NCBI GenBank assembly: GCA_966112795.1
Contig: CBHWED010000229.1
Span: 1 to 5,303, forward strand
Length of the DNA: 5,303 bases
From: Croceibacterium_A sp966112795
GTDB lineage: Bacteria; Pseudomonadota; Alphaproteobacteria; Sphingomonadales; Sphingomonadaceae
Direction of reading: 5' to 3'
This document shows, piece by piece, positions 5,190 to 5,303 of this stretch. The notes below the pieces were generated by a model. It saw nothing but the letters and a program-made list of their open reading frames with translations, was not told where the DNA came from and searched no databases. Both the position numbers and the translations under genes were made by a program. Position 1 is the stretch's first letter. Each line of letters starts with the position of its first letter.

Positions 5190-5235
5190 GGGGCCGAACC
5201 AGGATCGACGTGTGTTGAAAAGCACTGTTTTCGCC

Positions 5236-5262
5236 CGGGCTGAGTAACCCGTTAAAGGCTCA
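5236..5262 (+). other. ssrA: tmRNA pseudoknot PK1
   Basis: CGGG (5236-5239) pairs with CCCG (5248-5251), and TGAG (5241-5244) pairs with CTCA (5259-5262), giving an interleaved H-type pseudoknot. It ends 12 bases before the resume codon, the usual place for PK1. Confidence 0.8.
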
Positions 5263-5274
5263 AAACTCACAAGT

Positions 5275-5303
5275 GCCAACGACAACGAAGCACTTGCTCT
5301 CGC
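5275..5303 (+). other. ssrA: tmRNA tag reading frame, cut by window end
   Basis: The resume codon is GCC at 5275 and the frame reads A-N-D-N-E-A-L-A-L followed by a partial GC codon that must be alanine. This resembles sphingomonad tags as I recall them. The terminal residues recognised by ClpXP, and the stop codon, are outside the window. Confidence 0.85.

Larger units (their letters stand above)
5077..5303 (+). ncRNA. ssrA: tmRNA, circularly permuted two-piece form, 3' part beyond the window
   Basis: tmRNA rescues stalled ribosomes: it is charged with alanine, enters the A site and supplies a short reading frame encoding a degradation tag. Here the tRNA-like 3' end, finishing CGGCTCC-A-CCA at 5160, comes before the 5' end GGGGCCGAACCAGGATCGAC at 5190, so the gene is permuted and the RNA should be cut into two pieces. 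The acceptor stem forms between 5190-5196 and 5150-5156: seven pairs, the third being G5192-U5154, the G3-U70 wobble that marks alanine-accepting RNAs. Downstream are pseudoknot PK1 and a tag frame starting ANDNEALAL. The 5' boundary is estimated from the promoter. The rest of the tag, the remaining pseudoknots and the strand that pairs with the acceptor piece lie past the right edge. Confidence 0.95.

Noticed and set aside
5064..5285. Minus-strand 73-codon frame at the right end
   Set aside because: It lies entirely opposite the structured tmRNA gene and shows no protein family features.

Overview
The window comes from a very GC-rich bacterial chromosome, most likely an alphaproteobacterium of the Sphingomonadales. 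The strongest evidence is at the right edge: a circularly permuted (two-piece) tmRNA gene, the form typical of Alphaproteobacteria. Its tag reading frame begins A-N-D-N-E-A-L-A-L, as I recall from sphingomonad tags. There are no mobile elements, CRISPR arrays, tRNA or rRNA genes, and no gene-free stretch longer than about 150 bases.

Left four fifths (1-4448, minus strand): a tightly packed run of six genes read from right to left. In transcription order they are a LemA-family lipoprotein (lemA); a secreted, membrane-anchored TPM-domain protein with a glycine-rich tail; a membrane protein whose TPM-like domain appears split by two membrane spans; a second secreted TPM-domain protein with nearly the same C-terminal end, probably starting at TTG; a Nudix hydrolase of the ADP-ribose pyrophosphatase type; and 2-dehydropantoate 2-reductase (panE), cut by the window edge. 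Junctions are 11 bp, 2 bp, a 4-bp overlap (TTGA), 43 bp and a 4-bp overlap (ATGA), so this looks like one operon. The 43-bp gap may carry a secondary promoter giving a leaderless Nudix-panE transcript.

Middle (4449-4597): a divergent intergenic region serving lemA (leftwards) and mscL (rightwards). It holds a plausible lemA promoter, a TTGACA box and a perfect 7-bp inverted repeat just upstream of mscL.

Right (4598-5303, plus strand): mscL, the large-conductance mechanosensitive channel, then about 20 bp downstream a good sigma70-type promoter for ssrA. The visible part of ssrA has the acceptor piece first (ending in CCA), a processed spacer with a GAAA hairpin, then the coding piece with pseudoknot PK1 and the first ten tag codons. 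The window ends inside the tag.

The least understood part is the envelope module of LemA plus three TPM-domain proteins. Its proteins are predicted to sit on both faces of the inner membrane and, for LemA, probably in the outer membrane. LemA/TPM neighbourhoods are known in many bacteria but have no settled function. The Nudix and PanE genes downstream are ordinary metabolic enzymes that may simply be co-transcribed.
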